Positions 10,325-22,000 of a stretch of DNA of 64,000 bases are shown piece by piece. Position numbers and translations under genes: made by a program. The notes under the pieces were generated by a model. That model worked only from the letters and a program-made list of their open reading frames with translations, did no database searches and was not told where the DNA came from. Where the stretch lies: NCBI GenBank assembly GCA_023014335.1, contig JAECYW010000019.1:1302001-1366000 (forward strand), given 5' to 3'. The stretch comes from Galerina marginata. Lineage: Eukaryota; Basidiomycota; Agaricomycetes; Agaricales; Galerinaceae. Numbering within the stretch: position 1 is the stretch's first letter; every line of letters begins with the position of its first letter.

Positions 10325-10965
10325 GGCTCTCACAATATCAGCTTTTGGAACTCTGAGCTTGCGAACAACGCGGAGGTTCACGATCGGGAGTTATTCAACA
10401 TATCACGGCGGAAGGCCTGCCCACTTCATCCGATTCCGGGCAGTCGATCACTAACTCATCCACTGGCAGAACTAAGAACCCCACAGATACTCACGACGTC
10501 ACCGCAGATCAGGATGTGCATCATGTTTGCTAAGTGTACCTGAGCGCTGGTCTCAGTGACCCTCGGGATTCGAGCAGATCGCTGTGATGAAGGGTATGTA
10601 CCCTTTAATCTTATATCCAACGACTGACTTCCCGGTGGCTAGTCACAGGTATTTCGGGAATGGATCCATGGATCTTGGAATAAGTCGATGTCAATCCGTA
10701 GGACATGTCGGAGAGATCGAAATTCAATAAGATAACGTTGAACTGTCTAGGTGTCAATCATTGTGGAATGCATTCCAAGTTCGCTATTACTGGCGCGAGG
10801 AATGAAGGAAGATTGGCGCCTAGCGCAAATTAAAAGTGTTGAAATACAGTGGCGTTACACGCGTTACATGTCATTGTACAAAGCGCGCTGGGCAGAGCAG
10901 ACAGTGAGTGCGGAAATCGGGCTTGGTGGTATTTGAATAGGCCGCCGGAGGAATCGTAGACAAAA
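10325..10965. other. Intergenic, 3' side of the MFS gene
   Basis: No supported gene. Short open frames only, with no homology or splice pattern. Before the LTR insertion this was joined directly to the DUF6534 upstream DNA. Confidence 0.4.
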
Positions 10966-13477
10966 TTAGACGCGTGCCTTCTCCAGGGTCTCAAGATCGG
11001 CGTTTTGGGCTTTTTTGAGATCCTTCTCGTCGTCGCTATCAGAAGATTCTGGATGAGGACCAGACTCGGGATTACCAATACGCCCGAGGGACTTCGGATT
11101 GAAAGCGAAGGCGCCTTTGGGAATGAGGGTTGATAGAATGATAATACCGCAGGCAATCGAGAATTGAGCCCTGCAAGAACTTGTTGGATAGAGGAACAAA
11201 TAAACTATAATTGCACCTACCCTCCGACAGTTTTGAGAGAGTGAACAATGTTCTTGTTCTTGATGAAGTCCTTGTCGATGACCGTCCCGAGAACTGAGCT
11301 GAATACCGCATTGAGGACGATGTAGAACGAGTATAAAAAGGCCTAAGAAGCATGTATGAGAATACCGTGATGAGATCCAGGAAAATATGTTTACCATGAC
11401 TGCGCCGAGGGCCGAGACGTGGGCATGCGCTGTAATGGATAACATAAGGACGATGATAACTTAAGGCAAGTTCCACTTACTGAATTGTGAATCGGAGAGG
11501 GTGGATTGGATGTAAGCAGCAAGCGAAACATCACCAGCAGCCCAACCCTAGTACCTCATTAAAATTACGGGGAACATAAGCAATTCTATGACTCACGAAT
11601 GAGATCGGAAGGAAGCATCCAGCAATCTTCCATGCCCATGATACGTCTTTCGTCGCTTTCGTAGAGAATCCGGGAAGCACCCAAACAATATTCAACTAGA
11701 CGGACGTCAAACTCTGTCTTGTAAATCAAATCAAGGGGGCTGCGTACAAGCAATGCGTCCAGTCGAAGCCAAGGCACCTGGGCAGAAAATATCAGCCTCA
11801 ATTCAGTTTTCGAACCTTGAATACTTACGGGGGTGGTCACAACGTCGGAAAGAATCAAGACCGACAGGGCGCCGCAAAGCTGGGACGATGGTTAGATCGA
11901 TCATAACAATCCAGAATATTATAAACCTCTCCAAAGTTGGAACCACCAACAATGATTTGACTCCAAGCCGACGTTCCGAGTACCCGTTTGGCAAACGCCG
12001 GTGCCAGGGAGTTTTCCAAGAATCTGTGCATGTAAAGGGCAAGAGTGCTGACGGAATTCATGAGCTACCGTAGACAAAGCCAAAGCCAGCGTCTTACTAG
12101 GAGGGAACCAGCCCTAGAATGTCACAGCAATCAGTGGGAGGGGAATCCTTAATTCGAATTAAAAACTTACAAACAAAGTGCCTGTTTAACAAAACGAGTT
12201 TGGAGCCTACCCAGATCGATTCGCCGAAAGCGATGACGCCGTACCAAACTTGGGCGAAGTAGTTATTGGATCTCCTCTTTGTATCAACCTCGGTGAGTCC
12301 AGCCTGTTCGAGCTCATCTTGAAGAGCTTTACTGTCCTTGAAGTTGAGAGTGCTGATGAAGAACCAGATACTCTGACGGAAATATTAGCCATTCCGCATA
12401 ATTGGGCCAGAGAGAAATATCCATACACCAGCAAACGCGAAGAACACTGATGTTCGTTAGATAAATGGGTAAGGTAAGTCGGGCCTCGAGAGAACACACC
12501 TGGGCTCAAGAAAAAGCTGTAGTTGTTTCCGAATCGACTGATCGCCGAAGAAGACGAGAAGGCACCAGCTGTACCAGCCACTTCGTAGAAGATATGCTGC
12601 AGAAACGATGTCTGAATAAATTGGGGATGATGGGTGGACGAGACTATGTACCACAGTGGCGTCCATTCGACGCAGCTTTGAGACGTTTCCTCCTACTATA
12701 TCTGCAGGACTGTCGTGTTGCTCGTCAGATTTATATCTTTTTAATTGTAAAAGCACTTGCATGACGCGGCGGATAAGTTCGACCATACCGTAGCAAATAC
12801 CGGACAGAGTCCAGATGACGAAGATCTTGACCAGAAATCAGGAAACCGAGATTTTTATTTATTTAAGTGCGGGCTCACAAGATTGGGATTCCAAGAGCCA
12901 TATAAAGGCACTTTGGAATCCTTGGACTTGATCTCTCCGCCTTGATATTGTGAGATAAAGACAGATCTGAGAACGAAAAAGCCTAATACCTGTGGCCGCA
13001 TCGACGATGAGAAGGATAGCCGTCATGAGTCCAAAAAATAGAATAGAAGAAGCGAGGACGGAGCGAGTCGGCCATTTCTTGATCAATGGTGCAATAAGGA
13101 TAGCACCAACGCATTGAGCGGCCTGGTTCACACCCTGCGCTGCGCCAACTGAGGACAGATCGTTAGTGAGGAATCAAAGAATCATTTGAAGAATATTATG
13201 TTACGTTTCGTGAACGTGTTTGTAGCTTTGAAGCGGTCCGTGGCCAAAGTCGTAATAGAACCGTTGAAGAACTCGAGACCGAACTTGTACATCATAATTC
13301 CACCGATGTAGATAGCACTGTGAACGGCACACATTAGAAAGTAGTGGAACTAGATCAGGAGATGCGCACATATTGCGCTTCTCAGCGCCGGAATAGGCTG
13401 TCATTTTTCGGTAAGGCGATGGCATAATGAGGAAAAAATCAATGCCCACAATTCCAGATGTCTCTAACTTGGCCCAT
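10966..13477 (-). CDS. Major facilitator superfamily transporter
   Basis: Minus-strand gene with about a dozen exons. The start ATG (13475-13477) gives MGQVRDIWN, splicing to SYSGAEKRNIA and YIGGIMMYKFGLEFFNGSI. Further exons read VGAAQGVNQAAQCVGAILIA, RSVLASSILFFGLMTAILL, IVGGNVSKLRRMDATVHIFY and FFLSPVFFAFAGVIWFFIS. The next are VLGTSAWSQIIVGGSNFGE and AHAHVSALGAVM. The last is SIACGIIILSTLIPKGAFAF, before a charged, Ser/Asp-rich cytosolic tail ending at TAA 10966-10968. This is a basidiomycete MFS subfamily usually annotated only as general substrate transporter, so the substrate is not inferable. It would sit in the plasma or an internal membrane. Exon joins between 11560 and 12250 are less certain. 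Confidence 0.82.
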
Positions 13478-14596
13478 GGCGATTAGCCTGCGGTGACGGA
13501 GGAGGTTAATAGAAAAACGGGGAAGTCGAGCTGCTCGAAAGCAGTCTATGGTTAGAATCTTTTCTATGCATCGAGGGTAATGCACGTTCGTCCTAGAGCA
13601 CATGAAGCTCTCCCTGCAGACCTCCTGCCAAGAGTCTCAAACAGACCTTGGCCTGTCGCAGTGGATAGATCCATCATCTATGAACTTGAGGGATGAGTAC
13701 TCCATCGCAGGCGCGATAAATCCGCTGAGTTATGTAATGGTAGGGATTCCTAGCCCAAAGGTAGATCCTGAAGCAAGCATTGTAGATATCTTTCAATAAA
13801 ACTGGTAAAAATACAACGGCGTAAGTTGGACTCACCGATTTCTGACAATTCGAAGGTGATACTGGGCACACGACTAGGATTCTGTAAGTCGATAACACGG
13901 CTCTAAGGTGCTTCTTGTCTTTCAGTGTAATAAACATCCATTGATCCGTTACGTGAAAGACATATTGAGCACAGTTGGGTGTCCAGAGGCCAAGAGTATG
14001 GGAGGGGCATAAGCGCCTTGGCTTTAATGCCCAAGCGGGTGTTATGTGGTCTTGTTTGTTATTCTCCTTCAGTTGATCGTGCTGCAGCAGGAGCACGTTC
14101 GCATTCCTTTCCATCTCCGTTCTGTCTGTGTCAATGTTTTCTGCAACCCATGGGCCAGGAAACATGTATCTCCGTCTCGTCTTATTACAAATTTCAAACG
14201 ACTCTGTCTTTGGGTGCCACTTGATCTTATACTAGTCTTATTGTCCATCATGATGCAAAATGCTGCCAGTATTTCAAAGAACGTTCTATAGTGGTGCAGC
14301 GAACTGATCTCGATGTTTCTAGGCCTGGGTCGTGGCCGGCTGATATATAGGAGTCGGCGATATTCTTCTTCTAGTTGTTTTGTGGGCTGTTGGGACGCAT
14401 CATCCCGTTTACAGCTGTTCTCTGGAGAATCAGCGAACTTCTTACCGACGTTTTCGCCCGGCCACCAGCCCGGGAATCCAGCTTCCTGGACCAAATTGGT
14501 CTGATGTTTCTTTCAGATATGGATTTCTCGCAAGCTGCAGCCAGTAGTTCTCAATATAAAGCTTATCCGACTACCTTTCTGCAACTCCTCCATGGC

Positions 14597-14753
14597 CATG
14601 CAAGATATTACGACCCCAAGGTTCTTCAAAAATTCTGGAGGGAATTCCGAGACCATTTGTTTGATGATTCACGGGTAGCCAATCTACAGCTGCAGTAAAC
14701 CATTAAACATCAGTGAAGGTCTTCCAGTCTCCAGGATTTTGCTAAGAGGTTTT
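14597..14753 (+). repeat. Diverged direct repeat, copy 1
   Basis: About two-thirds identical with small gaps to 15000-15156. Shared blocks include AAATTCTGGA near the middle and TGTTTGATGATT. Possibly two decayed copies of a small gene. Confidence 0.45.
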
Positions 14754-14999
14754 GTCGTCTTGAGAACAGCGACGGCGGCATGAGACTCGGATGACCTCGA
14801 TACCTGATTGGATTCTTTCCACACATACATAAAGCCGGCAATCGCTGGAAACAACAGACGGCTTTCAATTACTGGCAGCACCCTTCAAACCTCAGAAACT
14901 CGCCCAATTCAAAGGAGTTGAACATTTCTTTCAAACCGAGACCTCCGATTAGATTTCTTCGCACCAATCACAGCTCATCCTACCTCGCACCACTCGAAC

Positions 15000-15156
15000 C
15001 ATGCAAAAATGGAAATTACAACGGCGTTGAGGCTGCGTAAAATTCTGGACGATCTCTAGGACTCTCTGTTTGATGATTTCTGCGCAGCCAATTTGTAGCT
15101 ACACCGAAGCACCAGACATGAAGTTGTTGTCTCGCCAGAATTTTACGAAGAGCTCT
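15000..15156 (+). repeat. Diverged direct repeat, copy 2
   Basis: Partner of 14597-14753. A frame from ATG 15009 reads EITTALRLRKILDDL, stop, DSLFDDFCAANL, stop, then EVVVSPEFYEELSSD, consistent with a pseudogene. Confidence 0.45.
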
Positions 15157-15647
15157 CATCGGATTCAAACCGTTGGCTAACAATGGCGGCACTTAAGTCG
15201 GGTAGCTTCGATGCTACATCACTACACTCCGTGCTCAGGCATGGTCATCATTGTAGCCTTAGCAGAAATCCTTCGTAGTTCTTAATGTTCTAAAAACACA
15301 TACAACGTTGACATATTCATATCCATATCCATAATTGCTAGATAACACAGTGTGGAATAGGAGGGCGTAAAGAGACGTTTAGTTTAGAACAGAAATGGAT
15401 GTACTTGTTTGCGTTTAGTCTGTATCCAGAAAAGATGACGAGAAGGAAGAAGGCAAGAGACAGCAAATAGAAAACGAGAAAAACCAAGATACAAAGGAAA
15501 ATACAAACGAGACAAGCATATTGCGGTAAAGGGAGCTGTGAGTGTGTTGTGTTGGTTCGTGATATGCGTGTGGACAGCGAGCAAGTGCGATGAGCTTGTA
15601 GGACGAGAAACGAGCCGAGAAGAGCAAAGACAACCACCACACACACA

Positions 15648-18600
15648 TCACCTCCCATCATCCGAGATAATACTCCCAATGCTCAACGGGTTCTTCTTCC
15701 CCCTCTCCCCATCTCTCTCCCTCATACCCATACCCTCCCTGTCCCTGTCCCTCCCAGAAATACTCCCCCTATGCAGCAGCACCTGCTCATCCCTCTCCCT
15801 CTCCCGCTCCCGAGTCGACCCCCCCGAAGAAGCATACCCCGCCCGACTACTGCTCCGCAGCTGAATCACAGGGTATCCCGCGGTCGGCGATGATGACGCG
15901 CTCGACACGCCCACGCCTACACCCCCCGCGTGCCCGAGCACCGGGCTGGTGCTGCTCCCGTGTCCGCCGCCAGACCCGCCCCCGCGTAAGAGCGGCGCGA
16001 GCTGGATGCGGTCGCCGAGGCTGCCTACGGCGCCGACGTGCCCACTTGTGGGCGAGGAGGACGGCATGGGCGGGGAGTGTTGCTGGCTCGGCAGGTGTTG
16101 CTGCTGCTGCTGCTGCTGCTGTGGCTGTTGTTGTTGTTGCTGGGGATGCTGCTGAGGGATCTGTTGCACATGCTGCTGTTGAGGATGTTGCGCAAGCTGC
16201 TGCTGAGGTGGCTGTTGCTGCTGTTGTTGCGGTTGTTGCTGCTGATGATGCTGCTGCTGAGCATGATGCGGTGGCACCTGCTGCTGCTGTTGGGCATACG
16301 CATCCCCCCACGGGCTGCCCGTCCCAGGACCAGCCGGCACCGCAAACCCAGGCGGCGTCCCCCACTCCGGGTTCGGGCCCGGCGCTGGCCCAGGCGGGGC
16401 ACCATACGCCGCATACGGGTACGGAGGCGGAGGCGGCCCGTACGGGTTATGCCTTGGCTGCATCGGAGGCGGCGGCGGCGGATGCATAGGGTATGGCTGG
16501 GCATAACCCTGCGAGGGGTGGTACGGCGCGGGCGGGCGCGGCTGCGGCGACCCCGTCTGCGGGCGGTAGGAGTAGTCATATGTTGGCGTCACGGTTCCTG
16601 GGGGTGCAAGAGGCGGGGGGATCGTACTCGGCGAGCTGGTGGCTGTTCCTGGTGGGGGCGGGGCGGAGGGGGCGTACTGTGGTGGGGGCGGCGGAGGGAG
16701 GGCGTGTCCTGGTGGTGGAGGACCTTGTTGGTGTTGAGGAGGCGGGGGAGGCTGTCCCATCTGCTGATGGTGCGGATGCGCTTGTGGCGGGGGCGGTTGC
16801 TCGTAATACGCATACTGTGGAACTACATGTGGTGGCGGAGGTTGCTGAGCATACATTGTGCCCGAATAATCGTACCGCGGCGTCGGAGGAGGCTGCTGTG
16901 CATAGGCATAGTGCGGGTGCATGCCTTGCTGTTGCTGCTGTTGCTGCTGCTGATGGTGGTGATAGTACGGGTCATACACCGGCTGCTGGGGCGGCGGGGG
17001 TGGGGCACCCCACTGTGGGTATGGAACATACCCTTGAGGAGGCGGAGGCGGCGCTCCGTGAGGCGGCATCCCGTGGGGCGGCATTGGAACGTGTGGAGGA
17101 GCCATAGGCTGTTGCTGCTGCTGAGGTGCAGGCGGCTGTGGAGGGCCATACTGCTGCTGATGCTGAGGGTGTGGGGGCGGCAATGCCTGGTGTGGTTGTT
17201 GCTGTTGCTGCTGCTGTAGAGGTGGAGGCTGACTTGGGTCCCGGTACTGAGGCGGAGGAGCTTGTGCCATCACCTGTGGTTGAACAATTGCAGGAGGCTG
17301 CTGCTGCTGCTGCTGCTGCATCACCTGTGGTTGCTGTTGCGGCTGCGGGTCAAAAGTCGTCAAACCTCCACCCCGTCCATCAAACACACTAGGGCCAGGA
17401 AGCGGCATGCCAGCAGGTGCATGCATGGTCATCGGTGCACCACCAGCAGGAAGCATGTTTTCCTGGCCAGGTTTCGGGGGTGGCGGAATGCCCAATGGCG
17501 CAGGGGGCGGGATCGTCGGGCCAAGACTCGGGTTCATCGACGCGACGGGCGGCCACGGCGTGTTCATCTGTTGCTGCTGTGGGACGGGGGCGAGACCAGG
17601 GGCAGGGCCGACGCCTGGCGTGGACCCGCCTAGGTCCACGGAGTTGTCCATCCGACTCCGTTTTGATTCTCGTCGTTTTGGCTGAGGACGACCTGGGCCG
17701 TCGTCGTCTTCGTCGTTGTCCGAGTCGACGTTCATTGCGCCGGGAGGTGATAATTTCCGGGTAAAGGCTGGGTTCTGGGTAGGTTTGCGTACTCGAATGT
17801 CTTTTCGAATACGTATTTTGATTCCTTGATCAGCTAGTGAACATGATAGAGGTGTAGATTCTAGACTTTATTGAGCATTTAAACATCTATTTTGGAAGAT
17901 ATCACTTTACCTTCCATGCCAGGGAACTTCTTTGCAGTGTAGACGTAGAATGGCGCAGAGTATATCGACTTGCAATGCCGAACATTATTACTATGAGGAG
18001 AATATTGTCAGTTCAATCACCCGGGGGATAGTTTAAAGCTGATATGATGTGCATGGGGAACTGAGTTTTCGCACGACGAGAAACGTGGTTCGGTAACGCA
18101 AAGGAATAGTAATACACAAGTCATTGATAGAGAATAAAGCTTAAGGAAAAGATCAAACCAGGAGGTTGGTGCAATCGTTCTTGCGTACCTCAATCAAATC
18201 AAGCAGATCAAGAATTGGAAATAAAGGAGAATTATTGATGGAGGCGGATAGCCTGAAAGTTAAACGAGAAATGAGACTCACGCGACGACCTCAAATAAAC
18301 TCAGTTTTAGTCGATAACTTCCTTCTGTTCTGACACTCAGATCTGGGAAGACAAAAAAACCAGCATCTAACAAATATTTTTGATGAGATTTCTTTTAAAT
18401 CACCAGCGTTTGTAATACACACCTTCATTGTTGTGTTGTGGATCTTTGAGGTGATATAAAGACGAGACCACCGAACCTGTGGTACATCTTGTCCGACCAT
18501 CCTAACAGGCGATCAATCACTAAGACGGTCATTAGGAAGGTCGATGTGACACACCTTGAGCCAATGTAGCTCGTTGTCGTCATCTGGGCGTGCAAGACTG

Positions 18601-19021
18601 GCAAACATGAAGTAGTATGGATTTTGGAGGAACGACTGGGCATAGCTGGCAGCTTCGCTGTCGTCACCATGTTGACGACTGGAACTTGAGCTCGGGCCTG
18701 GTGAGCCGGGGGGCGAGCCAGTGGAACTGTTCCTCCTCCGTCGAGAAGGGGTTGTCGAGGACGATCCAGCCTGTTGTGCGACGGGATCGATGACCCGCAG
18801 TTGCACGATGGGTGGTGGGTCGATGGGACGGCGGTCGGCTGGTGATATCGTAAGCCCGAGTCACGGAAGAGCAGGCATAGTGGCGCACCTTTCCCGCCGA
18901 CACCGCACATCCGGGCCTGCTTCGGTTCCTGCCTCACGACAAGCTCATAAATCCTGCGTCGACCGGGATCGTAGGTGTTGATAACGGAGCAACCATGGAA
19001 TTGGGGGATCGTCATGGGCAT
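15648..19021 (-). CDS. Velvet-domain regulator with long Gln/Pro-rich tail (about 957 aa)
   Basis: Six exons join in phase: 19021-18889, 18838-18555, 18501-18423, 18366-18282, 17990-17911 and 17860-15648, totalling 2874 nt. The velvet fold is clear: RRIYELVVRQEPKQARMCG, then ADRRPIDPPPIVQLRVID, then GFFVFPDLSVRTEGSYRLK and CKSIYSAPFYVYTAKKFPGM. ESTPLSCSLADQGIKIRIRK closes the domain near residue 245. A Ser-rich insertion (RRRRNSSTGSPPGS) interrupts the domain, as in VelB-type proteins. A basic PKRRESKR stretch may be an NLS. The remaining ~690 residues are runs of Q, P, H and G with no fold. Velvet proteins bind DNA and pair with LaeA-type methyltransferases to link development and secondary metabolism in the nucleus. 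I favour a VelB/VeA-type member but cannot separate the two. Confidence 0.88.
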
Positions 19022-22000
19022 TGAGAGAGGCGGCGGAAATAAGAGAAAAGTGAGTTGGATGACAGATATATAAAAAAGAGGAGAAGAGTTGTGCTCCCAC
19101 ACCAATGGCGAGTGCGCTCGCTCTGCAAGGGCCAAAAAATGGCCGGTGGATGCTGGGAGAGAGGCATCGATGGCCGGGACCCACAACCACGGATTCGGAG
19201 CGCAGGCCGTAGAAAGGGAACGGCGACTCACAATCTATCTCTATCGTAGGCGTAGTGACCAGTCATGCTGGGGGGATTAGCGTGATTCGGGAGGGGAGAG
19301 TGAACGTCCATGTGTTATGTATAAAAGCCACTGTCGTCGTTGGAACATTAGCGTTTGCTCGGGGTTTCACCAGCAACCCAGATACAGCCATTCCAATCCC
19401 CTGGGTCTCCCACACCAATCTCCCGTTTCCTATAATTACCCCCGGCGCCGTTCCTTTGGGTGCACCGAGAATATCGTAATCCCACCCAAATGCCGGCATT
19501 GCATCTTACCGGCCATCCTCCCTGCACAATGAAAAAATTCGGGTTTTCATGTCAATCAAGCTCAAGCTTAAATCTCCATGGTTCTGCCACCAAAGTCTCC
19601 ATGGATATCTCCACTTACGACATCTCTCTCATCTGCCCGAAATTACCTCCAATCAATCGTATATCCAGCCCACCCAAACCTTACTTTGCCGTCCATGAAC
19701 TCATTTCCGTCATTCGATTCGTATCTTTGGCAGTCGCCGCTCGGTGAGAACAAGCCGCCTTGCCAGCCACCAAGCCATATCACTGGATTCAGATCCTCCA
19801 ACTCGTGTGTCAATCGGACATCGGTGTGCGCAGCTGCACGCAATACAACACACAACCTTCACAGATATCCACCCATCATCCAATTCATTTTCCTTACTGT
19901 TTTTCCTGGATCAGCGATCAGGGTCTGCCTTATCAGATCCTTCGCTCCCATGACGCTGACACCTTGACAAAGATCGCCAAATCTGGACGCCCTGGCCGCA
20001 TTCCCATCTTCCGACGAACGGGTACAAGCGAAGAGCCCCACTTCCTGGAACCATCTTGCCCGTTTCTGACATGATACTTCAGCCTGACTTCATGCATGAC
20101 CTCTGAGTGTCTGGCAATTCCCCTGCGTATGTTCCGTCCTGAGGTGTATGTTTCTGGAGTATTGAAATGCGATGCAGATCATGCATGATCATATCCTTTT
20201 TATCATCGTCGACGTCGACACGCTGGTGTGTTTTCCTTGCTTATCTCCCAAAAAGAAAAACAATTCAAACACTAGCAGCGTCGCTTACCACCGGCAGTTG
20301 CTAAACGTCAAAGTACGTTGTGATAAACACACCCCCTCACAACTCCAGACGTTCGATATCAAAGAATACAGCCCAGAGCGCTCTTGGGCTCTTGGCGAGG
20401 GCCAAGGGCCGCTCATACCTGCGACCGCCCTCAAGGGGCACATTGCTTTACAAGTTTTGTGTTTTCTATTGCAAACGCATTACATTTTCAGTACATTACC
20501 TTTGCTCTGTCCTAGGAAATGAATGTTCGACTTCTAATGTTCCAATTTCGCTGCCAAACGCTTAGATTACTCGCCCTTCCACTTCTTGCAGTTTCTCCTG
20601 GGTCTACGCATGCTCGCCGTCCTTTCGTGACCACAAAGATTGACACGGGCCGGCGGTCCTTCCTGCCGACTTCATCATAATCGTTCAACCTCAAGGCACG
20701 ACGCCTAGGCCTCCATGGAGCTTCATCCAGTTCAGATCGCCCACCTCACGCGAACGGAGGCGAAAAAGCATCTTCTCAGCTCTTAATTAATTCCTGATCC
20801 TGCATATTCGCAGAAGACTCAAACTCGCCCTTTCTTTCGCCCATGAACCAGTGGAATGACACTAGCAAGCATGGTCATCTTACCATCTACGCCCACGGCT
20901 ACTCTGTTTCGCATAACGTTACCCACCCACATGTGCTTATAGCTTAACAGAGTGACATAACTACCCAGCCGCAGGCCTCGAGACCCCGCCTCGCATGTCC
21001 AGTCGGCGCTTCGAGAAGAGCATCAAGACAGAGAGACATACCCGCCCGGGCCCTTTCAGGCTTCGGGTGTCAGTGCTCTTTACTGGCTCGCGCTCCCATT
21101 CGATGCCGGTGAAGTGGGACGCTGTCTTATTTTCGAAGACCCGAGGTTCCGCGGAGTGAAAAAAAAACATTCCAGTTTGGAATAATATTCCTAGAATATA
21201 TACTGTCTGTTTCGAGCGGGTGCAGTCGCAGTTGAGTTCCGTGTGTATATTTAGCGGAGACGCCTGGTGGCTAGTTCCTAGAGGCTAGCGGTCACTTCGA
21301 CTCGGGTAGGTTGGGTCGGCCCCGCACAGTGGTACGCCGGAGTTTGATGCTTTGAGCAGGTGCAGACGAAGGGCAGACGGACACGCGTGTATATTTTAGC
21401 TGGCGTATCTAGTCAAATCATTGCCTGCGATGTGTAGATTTGTATGTTTTCTGTACCAAGAGAGTGCGACTGCGCAGCTCGAGAGATTAAATAAATTAGA
21501 CGAGCCGTGAACCTCTTGGCTCCGAGTCCTCGATCAAGAGATCCCACCCAACCCATTGTATTGGGCTATAGGCACTGGAAATCCAGATACATAACTGCGC
21601 AAAGATATATAAAGATAAAGAAAAAGATAATGAGTTATTCGCACCCACGTAGAGTTCTCCGTCATCACAATCCCAAGGCCCAGGATACTGGGTACAATAA
21701 GATAATAATACGATAGCGAGGGCAGGTACACGTAAATGTACAGCATAGGACGCTTTAAATACCTCGGTTCTCGCTTGCCTTGCCGCCCTTGCCCAGGTGC
21801 GCCTGAAGCCTGCAGCTGGAATGACAATTATGCTGGGACGTCATAGCCCGTGTGTTAGTGGTGGTCTCCAGTCCAGCAAGCTATTAGTGTTACTGGTAAC
21901 TGGTCAGTGATGTTATGGTTCACGTAGTACCAGTAGAGCTCTAGGGTCCGAGGCTGCTGCAGTAGCGCTAAATTTAAATTTCAAACACAGCGAGGCGCCT

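Larger units (their letters stand above)
13478..15647. other. Degenerate intergenic DNA between MFS and velvet genes
   Basis: No intact gene recognised. Contains an old, diverged direct duplication (14597-14753 and 15000-15156). The second copy, read in frame from ATG 15009, is protein-like but crossed by two stop codons. The 3' UTR of the velvet gene should fall in about 15300-15647. Confidence 0.4.

Noticed and set aside
13674..14165. 163-codon minus-strand open frame upstream of the MFS gene
   Set aside because: No recognisable homology and another minus frame overlaps it; more likely MFS 5' flanking DNA.
16038..17219. Long plus-strand open frames (up to 393 codons) opposite the velvet tail
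   Set aside because: They are Leu/Arg- or Ala/Val-rich mirror images of the CAG/CCN repeats of the velvet exon; splicing and domain evidence support the minus strand only.
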